From CAVSBT01 sp964609465 (lineage in GTDB: Bacteria > Chloroflexota > Dehalococcoidia > DSTF01 > JALHUB01), in assembly GCA_964609465.1 (NCBI GenBank), contig CAZSSQ010000049.1, forward strand, positions 1 to 17,117: a stretch of DNA of 17,117 nucleotides, read 5' to 3'. Within the stretch, counting starts at the first letter, position 1, and every line of letters starts with the position of its first letter. Positions 1-6,523 of the stretch are shown piece after piece. Position numbers and translations under genes: made by a program. Below the pieces are notes generated by a model. That model was not told the origin of the DNA. It did no database searches and worked only from the letters and a program-made list of their open reading frames with translations.

Positions 1-431
1 TCCGTCAAGAACTCCCCCACTCGACGCCTGACCTCGTCGCGTACCGCCCGGAACAGGGACAGGCGCTCTTCCGGAGTGCCGGTTGCAGCCGAGGGATCGG
101 GCAGGCTCCAGTGCAGACGGCGCGCCGCTCTGGGGAAGAAGGGACACGCCTCGCGGGCGTCGTCGCGGACGGTCACGACATGGTCGAAGCGCTGCTGCAA
201 GAAGCCGTCGACGGACTTGGCACGCTGCCCGCTGATGTCGATCCCCTCCTCGGCCATGACCTGGACGGCCAGGGGGTGGAGCTCGCCCGGCTCCGTGCCG
301 GCGCTGTGGGCCTCGAACCGGCCGGTCCCGAGATGGTTCAGAAAGCCGTCCGCCATCTGGCTGCGGGCGGAGTCATGGGTGCAGATGAAGAGGACCTTAG
401 CCTTGTCCGTGGCGTCGTTCCTTTCTGCCAC
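1..431 (-). CDS. arsC: Arsenate reductase, low-molecular-weight phosphatase type (3' end off the window)
   Basis: Reduces arsenate to arsenite in the cytoplasm using the low-molecular-weight tyrosine-phosphatase fold. Translated from GTG at 431, the N-terminus carries the phosphate-binding loop CTHDSARSQM, a C-x5-R signature with nucleophile Cys17 and Arg23. The general-acid Asp lies in the motif WSLPDPS (Asp112). The 143 visible codons are already about the usual family length, so little is missing at the left edge. GTG 431 is the only plausible start: an in-frame stop lies a few codons upstream and the next Met is inside the protein. It lies 63 bp downstream of arsR on the same strand, so the two are probably co-transcribed. 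Oddity: in thioredoxin-coupled members a resolving cysteine sits seven residues before the Cys of EACP. Here that position is Arg89 (VVTVRDDAREACP) and only Cys96 remains. A phosphatase rather than a reductase is possible, but the ArsR neighbour favours ArsC. Confidence 0.9.
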   Translation of the reverse strand, partial: MAERNDATDKAKVLFICTHDSARSQMADGFLNHLGTGRFEAHSAGTEPGELHPLAVQVMAEEGIDISGQRAKSVDGFLQQRFDHVVTVRDDAREACPFFPRAARRLHWSLPDPSAATGTPEERLSLFRAVRDEVRRRVGEFLT

Positions 432-494
432 GGGTTGAAGCGCCCGGGAGCTACATCACCTGTTCCTGATATAATGGCTCAACAAAAACGGGCT

Positions 495-872
495 CTAGCT
501 CCCTCTTAGACGGCAGACCTGCTCAGCCCGCCGCCGGTCTCCCGGCACTGTCTGCACCTCGAGCAGCGCTCCCAGCCGTTCCCGCAAGGCAGCGGCCGCC
601 GCCGCATTAGCCTGGTAGAAGATCCAGCGCCCGTCCTCACTATCCCGGCGGCTGTCCACCAGGCCGGCCCGGCGGAGCACCGCCAGGTGATTGGAGACAA
701 GGCTTTGGGAGAGGTCCAGGATGTCCTCGATCTCGCAGACGCAAAGCTCCGCCTTGGTCAGGAGGGCGAAGATGCGCAGGCGGGTCTCATCGCCGAGGGC
801 TCTCAGGAGCAGGATCAGGTCTTCTGCGGGGCCCTGCGAAGCCGGCCTGGCTTCGATGGGCTGAGTGGGCAT
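495..872 (-). CDS. arsR: ArsR/SmtB-family metalloid-responsive repressor
   Basis: Winged-helix repressor that is expected to leave its operator when arsenite or a similar thiophilic ion binds. The sequence shows a typical ArsR core (LLLRALGDETRLRIFALL), then the metalloid-binding helix motif ELCVCEIEDIL with Cys44 and Cys46. The recognition helix follows (SQSLVSNHLAVLRRAGLV) and then the wing (RRDSEDGRWIFY). At 125 aa it has normal family length. I chose the ATG at 872. An upstream in-frame ATG at 896 would add eight residues but would lie only about five bases after the predicted transcription start, whereas 872 leaves a leader of about 30 bases. It is first in the minus-strand arsR-arsC pair and divergent from the lipoprotein gene at 1065. 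Autoregulation from the shared intergenic region is expected. Confidence 0.92.
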   Translation of the reverse strand: MPTQPIEARPASQGPAEDLILLLRALGDETRLRIFALLTKAELCVCEIEDILDLSQSLVSNHLAVLRRAGLVDSRRDSEDGRWIFYQANAAAAAALRERLGALLEVQTVPGDRRRAEQVCRLRGS

Positions 873-907
873 ATTGAGCCTAGCTCTACAAATCATTCTA
901 TGTTAAT

Positions 908-956
908 ATGCTAGCCGAGACCGATAGCCGTGTCAAGCTGAAAGCGGAGCTTGACA
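908..956 (-). promoter_or_regulatory. arsR promoter and symmetric divergent -35 element
   Basis: On the minus strand a perfect -35 box TTGACA (936-931) is followed after exactly 17 bases by TAGCAT (913-908), a 4/6 match to the -10 consensus. Transcription would begin near 901, just upstream of arsR. The -35 box is one half of a perfect 9-bp inverted repeat, TGTCAAGCT (931-939) and AGCTTGACA (948-956), separated by 8 bases. The other arm therefore places a second perfect TTGACA on the plus strand at 951-956, facing the lipoprotein gene, although its -10 (TACGTT, 974-979) is poor. The repeat could also be an operator. Confidence 0.6.
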
Positions 957-1064
957 GTACAGATTGGCCTGGGTACGTTCTCGGTGCTCCCAGTGAGTGT
1001 TCGCGGCGCCTGTTACCGGCCGGAGGTTGGGAATCGTGAGTCAGCCATAGCCGGAGGGAAAGGG

Positions 1065-1409
1065 ATGCTCACAAGAATCGCGGCGCTTGCCTACTGTGCC
1101 ATGGCCCTCGTGCTGGGGGGCTGTGCCTGGGGTCAGGTCACCGATGCCGTGACGGGCGAGCCCATAGGAGGAGCAACCGTCACTTTCCGTGACGCCGTGG
1201 GCAACGCCGGCACGGTGACCACGGGAGAGGGTGGCTTCTATAGCTTCGACGGTGTTAACAGCCCCGAGCCCGTCCCCGGGCCGGTGACCTTCCAGGTTTC
1301 GTCTCCCGGCTATGCCATCCTGACGGTTGAACGGGACGTCCAATACGAAGACAACGAGGAGCACACCTGGGCGGTAGAGAACTTCTTCCTGGTTCCCGGA
1401 GGCGGCTGA
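1065..1409 (+). CDS. Small lipoprotein with carboxypeptidase-regulatory-like domain (C-x-W-G family)
   Basis: A 114-aa predicted envelope lipoprotein of unknown role. The start ATG at 1065 is fixed by a GGAGG ribosome binding site at 1053-1057 and by the signal peptide that begins there (MLTRIAALAYCAMALVLGGC). The lipobox is LGGC, with Cys20 as the likely lipidated residue. The mature part begins CAWGQVTDAVTGEPIGGATV and continues with GFYSF and VTFQVSSPGYAILTVER. This is the pattern of a carboxypeptidase-regulatory-like (Ig-like, prealbumin-type) beta-sandwich as found in many surface proteins. It is clearly paralogous to the genes at 9531 and 10090: it shares C-x-W-G-x-V-x-D-A-x-T-G, PGY and VER, but lacks their Pro/Thr tail. 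It is transcribed divergently from arsR. Function is not recognisable. Confidence 0.8.
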   Translation: MLTRIAALAYCAMALVLGGCAWGQVTDAVTGEPIGGATVTFRDAVGNAGTVTTGEGGFYSFDGVNSPEPVPGPVTFQVSSPGYAILTVERDVQYEDNEEHTWAVENFFLVPGGG

Positions 1410-1422
1410 CGGTGATTGTACG

Positions 1423-1441
1423 TGGCCCTCGGGTAGGGCCA
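1423..1441 (+). terminator. Hairpin after lipoprotein gene
   Basis: A perfect 7-bp stem, TGGCCCT and AGGGCCA with loop CGGGT, begins 13 bases after the stop codon at 1409. There is no following T-tract, so if it terminates transcription it is a non-canonical, GC-only hairpin, common in high-GC genomes. Confidence 0.45.
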
Positions 1442-1548
1442 GCGACCGCGGCACAGCCGCCTGAGCCAGCTTCGGCCTCGCTGCATGTCGCCCAGTGGAG
1501 GTCCCCACTTCCGGGAAGGACCTTTCGGGTGACAAGACCCCGCACTGG

Positions 1549-1583
1549 CACCTGGAGCGGGTGGCCGTTGCGCCGTCCAGGTG
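1549..1583 (-). terminator. Inverted repeat downstream of the DUF3090 gene
   Basis: A perfect 8-bp inverted repeat, CACCTGGA (1549-1556) and TCCAGGTG (1576-1583), with a 19-base loop. It lies about 60 bases past the minus-strand stop at 1642, between two convergent genes. Position suggests a transcript end; there is no T-tract. Confidence 0.3.
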
Positions 1584-1641
1584 GGGGCCGTTCTTGGGGA
1601 TGCCACCGGCGGCTGCGGCGCGCCGAGGAAGGCCTCTTCGA

Positions 1642-2169
1642 CTACGGGCTCTCGCCGGATTCGGTGGGCGGGATCTCCTGCTGCGAGTGGCCGTTAGAGC
1701 GTGCGCAAACGTGGCCGTCGGGGTCGATGGGCTCGCCGCAAAGGGGGCAGATCGGGCGACCGGCGGCGAAGACAGCCTCTGCTTGCTCACAGAAGGCCTG
1801 CGCTTGCTCCCAGTTGAAGTGGCAACTGAAGTTGGGCGGCGCGTCTTCGCTGCTGCCCGCCTCGTGGGCCCAGAGGATGAGGTGATCGCTGCCCTCATCG
1901 CGGCCCAGAGCCAGGCGCCCCAGCTTCATATCCACAGTGGGGTGATCGGGGAACGGCCGTGTGGGCGGAGGTCCGGGCTGCGGGTTCTGGCCCACTTGCG
2001 CCATCACCTGTCGCAGGGCCAGAGAAAGGGCCAGTAGCTGCTGCTTCTCCAACCAGAGGGAAGCGGTGGCCTGATCCTTCCAGGCTCGGATGCGGAAGGT
2101 GCGCTTGCCTGGCACGCCGATGCCCTCGGCGTCCAGGGCGTCCACGGGGCCGAAGTCGTAGTTGGCCAT
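1642..2169 (-). CDS. DUF3090 family protein
   Basis: A 175-aa protein of the DUF3090 family, conserved mainly in Actinobacteria and Chloroflexota and of unknown biochemical function. Recognisable features are the N-terminal GKRTFRIRAWKD strand region, the ASLWLEKQQLLAL helix, the mid-protein KLGRLALGRDEGSDHLIL, and the C-terminal signature AAGRPICPLCGEPIDPDGHVCARSNGH (residues 135-161). Cys141, Cys144, His153 and Cys155 there look like a small metal-binding knuckle. Length is usual for the family. The ATG at 2169 matches the expected N-terminus, but no strong ribosome binding site is visible. In other genomes the family often sits beside a histidine-phosphatase gene; here the upstream neighbour is an HD-GYP-like gene across an assembly gap, so its true neighbour is uncertain. 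Confidence 0.85.
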   Translation of the reverse strand: MANYDFGPVDALDAEGIGVPGKRTFRIRAWKDQATASLWLEKQQLLALSLALRQVMAQVGQNPQPGPPPTRPFPDHPTVDMKLGRLALGRDEGSDHLILWAHEAGSSEDAPPNFSCHFNWEQAQAFCEQAEAVFAAGRPICPLCGEPIDPDGHVCARSNGHSQQEIPPTESGESP

Positions 2170-2289
2170 AGCTCGTCGACGGTGCCTGGAGCTCGCGTTC
2201 GCTCCCTATTCTACTCGAAAAGGGCGGCAGCGTCGGCCTGGGCGGACATTTCACGCGGGGCGTTGTGCGGGCCAGCGAGCCTCGGAGAG

Positions 2290-2335
2290 GGTGGGTTTGA
2301 ACCCGCCGGGCCCCTCGCCTTCGTCCGTCGAGGGG
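2290..2335. other. Two adjacent hairpins in the 2170-2499 intergenic stretch
   Basis: The stretch between the DUF3090 start and the HD-GYP stop has no credible gene. It holds two neighbouring hairpins: GGTGGG/CCCGCC with loop TTTGAA (2290-2307, one G-U pair) and perfect CCCCTCG/CGAGGGG with an 11-base loop (2311-2335). Read on the minus strand, the first looks like a tRNA T-arm and acceptor end (GGGTTCAAACCC then CTCTCCG), but the stem has mismatches and no anticodon arm can be assigned. It may be a terminator pair or a decayed tRNA-Ser-like remnant. Confidence 0.3.
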
Positions 2336-2387
2336 ATGGGGCCGGAGGCCGGCGCTCGTACCGCGGGACGCACCTGCCGGCGGCTCT

Positions 2388-2487
2388 NNNNNNNNNNNNN
2401 NNNNNNNNNNNNNNNNNNNNNNNNNNNNNNNNNNNNNNNNNNNNNNNNNNNNNNNNNNNNNNNNNNNNNNNNNNNNNNNNNNNNNNN
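2388..2487. other. Assembly gap, 100 N
   Basis: Exactly 100 N, the conventional filler for a gap of unknown size. Unlike the second gap, its flanks share no repeated sequence, so real sequence is probably missing here between the HD-GYP stop and the DUF3090 start. Confidence 0.97.
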
Positions 2488-2499
2488 GGCGGCCGAAGT

Positions 2500-3186
2500 C
2501 TAGGCAGCCAGGTCTTTGGGGCTATGCAGTGTGCGGCAAGCGAGGTCCTCGCGGCCGATGACGCGCACCAGGGCGGCGAACTGGGGTATCATGTAGGGGT
2601 CGAACTGGCTTCCGGCGTGAGTCTCCAGTTCCTGGAGGGCGGCCTCGATGGCTCGGGCCTGTCGGTACGGCGAGTCCAGGATCATGGCCGAAAAAGCGTC
2701 GGTGATGGCCGTAACGCGGGCGCCCAGGGGGATATCCTCTCCCCTAAGGCCTGTGGGGTAGCCGGTCCCGTCCCAGCGCTCATGGTGGTGGAGGATGACC
2801 TCGAGAACAAAGCGCGAGAGCCAGCGAGGAGAGGCCCGAAGGACCGACCAATCCTTCACCATGCCGTAGCCGCTCGTGACATGGGTCCGCATCATCACCA
2901 TCTCTGCGGGGGTGAGGGGACCATTACGGCGTAGGAGCTCTTCCGGGACGGCGATCTTTCCGAGGTCGTAGACGTGGCCTGCGACCCAGAGGCCGGCCAC
3001 AGTGTTGGGATCAAGGCGCAGTCGGCGGGCCAGCATCACGGCATAGCGGGTGGACACGGTGGAGTGCTCGCCGCTGTAGGAGTCACGCTGGTCCAGGTCG
3101 TGGCACCAGTCGTGAAGAACGGCGTAAACGCTCCGACCCGCCTCGCCGGGCCAGATTCTTTGTAGAATCTGTTCAGCCTGCGTCAT
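2500..3186 (-). CDS. HD-GYP-like domain protein, degenerate at the HD histidine
   Basis: A 228-aa stand-alone HD-GYP-type domain; the family typically hydrolyses cyclic di-GMP. Visible landmarks are SGEHS (His41), the metal-site segment GHVYDLGKIAVPEELL (residues 70-85), RTHVTSGYGMV (His102), and the strongly conserved HHHERWDGTGYPTGLRGEDIPLGAR (133-157) with the GYP motif. VTAITDAFSAM (Asp163) follows. At the position of the name-giving His-Asp pair it reads Tyr73-Asp74, so one metal ligand is replaced. It may therefore be a weak phosphodiesterase or a c-di-GMP sensor rather than an enzyme. No receiver, PAS or membrane segment is attached. The ATG at 3186 is the natural N-terminus. It is divergent from the zinc-ribbon gene at 3354. 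Confidence 0.85.
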   Translation of the reverse strand: MTQAEQILQRIWPGEAGRSVYAVLHDWCHDLDQRDSYSGEHSTVSTRYAVMLARRLRLDPNTVAGLWVAGHVYDLGKIAVPEELLRRNGPLTPAEMVMMRTHVTSGYGMVKDWSVLRASPRWLSRFVLEVILHHHERWDGTGYPTGLRGEDIPLGARVTAITDAFSAMILDSPYRQARAIEAALQELETHAGSQFDPYMIPQFAALVRVIGREDLACRTLHSPKDLAA

Positions 3187-3328
3187 GAGCCTATGCTAAC
3201 CTTACCTCTATATCTCTGAACGGCGCTGCGGCGCGGTGATTACGGGGTACTCGGTGTCGATTGGGTGACGGTTGAGCGGCGTCCCCAGGTGTGTGGAGCG
3301 GGTTGGCGCTTCCAGCCGTGGTTTGGTG

Positions 3329-3334
3329 TACAAT
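3329..3334 (+). promoter_or_regulatory. Possible -10 box upstream of zinc-ribbon gene
   Basis: TACAAT is a 5/6 match to the -10 consensus, 19 bases before the ATG at 3354. No good -35 box lies 16-18 bases upstream, so support is limited. Transcription from it would start close to the GGAGG ribosome binding site. Confidence 0.3.
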
Positions 3335-3353
3335 CATGCCGGAGGATGGTGTC

Positions 3354-3554
3354 ATGACGGCCGCTTCTGAGCAGCCAACCGGCGAGGCCCGCAGGCGAGG
3401 CGCCTCGGAGGCGCTGCGCCAGGTGAAGATCGGGGACCAGGAATGTCCCCGTTGCGGCAAGAGCTTTACCCTGAGCTACTGGAGCGGCGAGCGGATGATC
3501 CAGGCTCGTTGCCTGAGTTGCGACCTGAAGTGGCCACTGCCTGACGTCGTCTGA
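3354..3554 (+). CDS. Small CxxC...CxxC zinc-ribbon protein
   Basis: A 66-aa hypothetical protein with two knuckles, CPRCGKSFTLSYW and ARCLSCDLKW, spaced as in a four-cysteine zinc ribbon that could bind one zinc ion. The N-terminal 30 residues are Glu/Ala/Arg-rich and probably flexible. I chose the ATG at 3354 because GGAGG (3341-3345) lies eight bases upstream; in-frame ATGs at 3336 and 3291 have no such site. Similar mini-ribbons occur in DNA-, RNA- or protein-binding adaptors, but nothing here identifies the partner. It is followed 134 bp later by the acyl-CoA synthetase gene on the same strand; joint transcription is possible. The 3555-3688 spacer shows no clear feature. Confidence 0.65.
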   Translation: MTAASEQPTGEARRRGASEALRQVKIGDQECPRCGKSFTLSYWSGERMIQARCLSCDLKWPLPDVV

Positions 3555-3688
3555 CCGGCGCCGATCCAAGCGTTCCTTCCCCTGATTTCTCCCGGCCCAG
3601 CCTGAGCTTTGCTTCTCTCGGCGGGCCTTGTCGCAGGCGAACGGTCGGCGGCTCGTCTGGCTGAAATGTCGATCAGAGGGGGTACAGC

Positions 3689-5572
3689 ATGAAGACGGAC
3701 CGAAACCTGGGACGCGACTCCCTGCTCGCCCTAGCGCGTGATGGCGGTTCTGTGGGGGTGGCCACTATCCCCGAGCTGCTGGAGCAGAGCGTCCGCCGCT
3801 GGCCCCAGAAGGTTGCTTTCCAGGTCAAGGCCGGCGGCGACTTCCGTACGCTCTCTTTCGCCGAGCTGCACCGGAGGGCGGTCGACTTCGGCGCCGCCCT
3901 CATCGCCCTCGGCCTGCGCCCGGGGGATCGGGTGGCCATCATGTGCGAGAACGGCTTGGAGTGGGTGGTGGCTTACGTCGGGCTCGTCATGGCTGGCGGC
4001 GTCGGCGTGCCTCTCTACACGGAATTGAAGGGTGCCGAGGTCGGGTCCCTTATCCGCCAGGCGGAGGCGCGCTTCGCCGTTGTCTCTGCTGCGGTGATGA
4101 AGAGGGTCCGGGAGCACCTGCGAGGCCTCAAGATCATTGTCGTCGGCGAGGAGGGCCTGTCTCAGAAAGATGATCATGTGCCTTCGGCCGGTTTCTGGCT
4201 CTGGCAGCAGCGGCCCGAAGTACTGGGGTTCGAGGAAGCCCTGGGCCGGGCCACGGAGGAAAGCCGTCTTGCCCTCAGCGCGACGCACGTGGGGCCGGAC
4301 GACCTGGCTTCCCTCGTCTACACGTCGGGTACCACCGGCGGCATGAAGGGGGTGATGCTGACCCACCGCAACTTCACCGCCAACGTGAATTCCATCTATG
4401 GCACCATCCCATTCGGCGAGCGCGACAGCCTGCTCCTGGTGCTGCCCTACCACCACGCCTATCCCTTTACTGTGGGCCTGCTCAGCCCGATAGCCTACGG
4501 AGTCACCGTCATCTTGGAGAACAACCTGCTCCGCGTCGCCGACCGTATGAGGGAGGTCCACCCCACCGTCTTCGTGGGGGTGCCGGCGCTCTACGACCTC
4601 ATGTACCGGGCCATTCTGGGCCGCCTGGAGGCTGAGGGCCGGCGGGAGCTCTTCGAGCGAGGCCTGCGCCTGGCCGACGCCGTCAAGCGTCGCACGGGCG
4701 TCAACATCGGGCGGGCCGTCTTTCGTGAGATCCACGGACGGCTGGGCGGCCGTCTCCGCTTAGTAGCGAGCGGGGGCGCTGCTATCAACCCGACGACGGC
4801 CAGGAACTTCTTGCGGCTGGGCTTGCCCGTGATCCAGGGCTGGGGGCTGACGGAGGCGGCGCCCGTCTGCGCCGGCCAGCGGCTCTGGCTTCGCCGCTTC
4901 TACACCACCAATTACTACGAGACCCACGCGAGCAGCGTGGGGCCGCCGCTGCCCGGCGTGGAAGTAGCGCTCATAGACGTGCCCGAGAAGGAGATCTACG
5001 TCCACCTCCACGATGAAGGCGAGCTGGTGGTCAAGGGTGAGAACGTGTCGCCGGGCTACTGGCGTTCCGAGGCCGCCACCCGCGCCGCCCGGGCTGGCGA
5101 CTGGCTCCGCACCGGTGACATGGGCCGCATCGATGAGGAAGGCAATATCTACATCACCGGCCGCAGCAAGTACGTCATTGTTCTGGAGTCCGGGGAGAAG
5201 GTGCACCCAGACGAACTGGAGGAGAAGCTGGGACGGAGCCCCCTCATCGAGGACATCTGTGTAGTGGGCCGCAAGGCACGCGATAAGACGCAGGTCTGCG
5301 CCGTTGTCTACGCCAACCACGGGGAGGCGCAGCAGCGCGCTCAGGCCACGGGCCTGAGCCTGGACCGGGAGAGCCTTCAGTCCCTGGTGGCCACCGAGAT
5401 CGATTTGCAGGTGGCCGAGCTGGCGCCTTACAAGCGCGTCAGCCAAGTCATCCTCACGGACACGCCCCTGCCCAAGACGGCCCTGCGCAAGGTGGCCCGA
5501 GAGCAGATGTCCGACGACTACTCTTTCGACGTGAAACGGTGGGCGGAGCAGGCTCAGCAGCTAGTGCCCTAG
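3689..5572 (+). CDS. fadD: Long-chain acyl-CoA synthetase (AMP-forming)
   Basis: A 627-aa ANL-superfamily enzyme that activates fatty acids to acyl-AMP and then acyl-CoA for beta-oxidation or lipid synthesis; cytosolic or membrane-associated. The order of motifs is complete: P-loop-like VYTSGTTGGMKGVMLTH (210-226), the LPYHHAYPF core (252-260), ASGGAAINP (360-368), adenine-binding QGWGLTEAAPV (383-393), GELVVKGENVSPGYW (444-458), and hinge region WLRTGDMGRIDEEGNIYITGRSK (472-494). The catalytic lysine region is LPKTALRKVAR with Lys601 at the adenylation position. Length matches the long-chain (FAA1/FadD15-like) subgroup. The ATG at 3689 follows the purine-rich GAGGGGG. No beta-oxidation genes are adjacent, so substrate chain length is inferred from family resemblance only. 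Confidence 0.92.
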   Translation: MKTDRNLGRDSLLALARDGGSVGVATIPELLEQSVRRWPQKVAFQVKAGGDFRTLSFAELHRRAVDFGAALIALGLRPGDRVAIMCENGLEWVVAYVGLVMAGGVGVPLYTELKGAEVGSLIRQAEARFAVVSAAVMKRVREHLRGLKIIVVGEEGLSQKDDHVPSAGFWLWQQRPEVLGFEEALGRATEESRLALSATHVGPDDLASLVYTSGTTGGMKGVMLTHRNFTANVNSIYGTIPFGERDSLLLVLPYHHAYPFTVGLLSPIAYGVTVILENNLLRVADRMREVHPTVFVGVPALYDLMYRAILGRLEAEGRRELFERGLRLADAVKRRTGVNIGRAVFREIHGRLGGRLRLVASGGAAINPTTARNFLRLGLPVIQGWGLTEAAPVCAGQRLWLRRFYTTNYYETHASSVGPPLPGVEVALIDVPEKEIYVHLHDEGELVVKGENVSPGYWRSEAATRAARAGDWLRTGDMGRIDEEGNIYITGRSKYVIVLESGEKVHPDELEEKLGRSPLIEDICVVGRKARDKTQVCAVVYANHGEAQQRAQATGLSLDRESLQSLVATEIDLQVAELAPYKRVSQVILTDTPLPKTALRKVAREQMSDDYSFDVKRWAEQAQQLVP

Positions 5573-5598
5573 AACGAGTCCCAAGGTCTTCGTATGCG

Positions 5599-5626
5599 GT
5601 GGGCGCCGGCCGTGACCGGCGCTCAC
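5599..5626. terminator. Strong hairpin between convergent genes
   Basis: An 11-bp stem, GTGGGCGCCGG (5599-5609) and CCGGCGCTCAC (5616-5626), with one G-U pair and the 6-base loop CCGTGA. It lies 27 bases after the acyl-CoA synthetase stop and 47 bases before the stop of the minus-strand gene ending at 5673. The T-tract is poor (TGTT), but position and stem strength suggest a bidirectional terminator. Confidence 0.65.
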
Positions 5627-5672
5627 TGTTCTGCCTGCGGCGCCGGCTCCTTTCCTTCAGCGGCCAGGCTGC

Positions 5673-6514
5673 TTACGGCCCGTAGTACACCTTCACCGGC
5701 ACCCACTCTAGGTAGAAGTCCATCCATGACTGGTCGCTGTTAGAGGTCACCCGGGCCCTGAAGTTGGCGTCGCTGAGCTCGTCGGGCGTCCAGGTTCTGT
5801 CCCAGGTGTCGGTACCGCCGCCGAGGACGGCCGTGTGCTCTGAGGTGGTTGCCGTAGTGTCGGTCTTTGCTGCCGTCCAGGAGGTGTCGCCGTCCCAGGA
5901 GAGCTCTACGCTCATGCTGTTGGTGCCCGTGGTGCTCTGGAGCCACCAGTCGAGCCGCGCCTCGATGCCCTTGATGAAGCAGCCGGAGGGAATCGAGATG
6001 CTGTAGTCGTAGTAGCGGTGACGGTCACCGGGTCCGTTCGCATTTAGAGCGTACAAGGCGTCGTCGGCGAAGGCGTAGGTAGGGTCCGTCTCGAAGCCGT
6101 CGCCGCTGCCGCCAGTGTCGGCGGCCTGAGCGCTGGGATTGAGCAAGCCCGTGTCGCCAGCAGTGCAAGAAGGCGACGGAGTGGCCGTTGGTGTGGGCGT
6201 GGCAGTNNNNNNNNNNNNNNNNNNNNNNNNNNNNNNNNNNNNNNNNNNNNNNNNNNNNNNNNNNNNNNNNNNNNNNNNNNNNNNNNNNNNNNNNNNNNNN
6301 NNNNNNTGTCGCCAGCAGTGCAAGAAGGCGACGGAGTGGCCGTTGGTGTGGGCGTGGCAGTTGGCGTGTCCGTGGCGAAGGAGGCGGCGGTGGTGAAGGT
6401 GTTGCCCGTGTTGTCGGTCTGCTTCGTGAAGATGGCCGCGCTACCGGCTCCGGCGAGGGAGGTGCCGAGCCCCAGGGTCACGAGTGCGAGCCAGAGAAGA
6501 GTCCTTGGCTTCAC
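5673..6514 (-). CDS. SipW-cognate secreted protein with Pro/Thr linker and C-terminal beta domain (interrupted only by a false gap)
   Basis: The third gene of the sipW operon. From GTG 6514, nine bases after the sipW stop, the N-terminus has a hydrophobic segment (LLWLALVTLGLGTSLAGAG). It is followed by AAIFTKQTDNTGNTFTTAASF, the pattern of SipW-processed signal sequences (short aromatic/FT motif, then GNTFT). Next come the low-complexity linker TPTATPTPTATPSPS and a domain of about 160 residues ending TWTPDELSDANFRARV...FYLEWVPVKVYYGP, likely an all-beta surface domain. The 100 N at 6207-6306 appear to split it, but the flanks are an identical 55-bp sequence. Removing the N run and one copy (155 bases) joins the frames perfectly into 228 aa with signal, linker and domain in order. 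Predicted exported and anchored or assembled at the cell surface; exact function unknown. Confidence 0.8.
6152..6206. repeat. 55-bp exact duplicate, left copy (contig overlap)
   Basis: Identical to 6307-6361. The two copies abut either side of the N run, and 55 is a common de Bruijn k-mer size. The simplest reading is that this is one genomic locus written twice at overlapping contig ends, not a biological repeat. Confidence 0.9.
6207..6306. other. Assembly gap, 100 N, probably of zero real length
   Basis: A 100-N scaffold filler whose two flanks are the same 55 bp. Merging the flanks restores a single open frame across the junction, so no sequence is likely to be missing. Confidence 0.9.
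6307..6361. repeat. 55-bp exact duplicate, right copy (contig overlap)
   Basis: Second copy of 6152-6206. It encodes, on the minus strand, part of the Pro/Thr linker and the CTAGD start of the following domain, which therefore appear twice in the raw sequence. Confidence 0.9.
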
Positions 6515-6523
6515 GGCCGCGTC

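Noticed and set aside
1041..1898. Minus-strand open frame spanning the lipoprotein and the DUF3090 3' end
   Set aside because: Overlaps two supported genes and has an Arg/Pro/Ser-rich, domain-free sequence.
2283..2307. tRNA-Ser gene on the minus strand
   Set aside because: Only a T-arm and acceptor-like end can be seen, with stem mismatches and no D or anticodon arm.
3731..4735. Minus-strand open frame opposite the acyl-CoA synthetase
   Set aside because: Shadow of a well-supported gene; no recognisable motif.
6152..6361. Biological direct repeat in the Pro/Thr linker
   Set aside because: The exact 55-bp identity ending precisely at the N run is best explained by overlapping contig ends.
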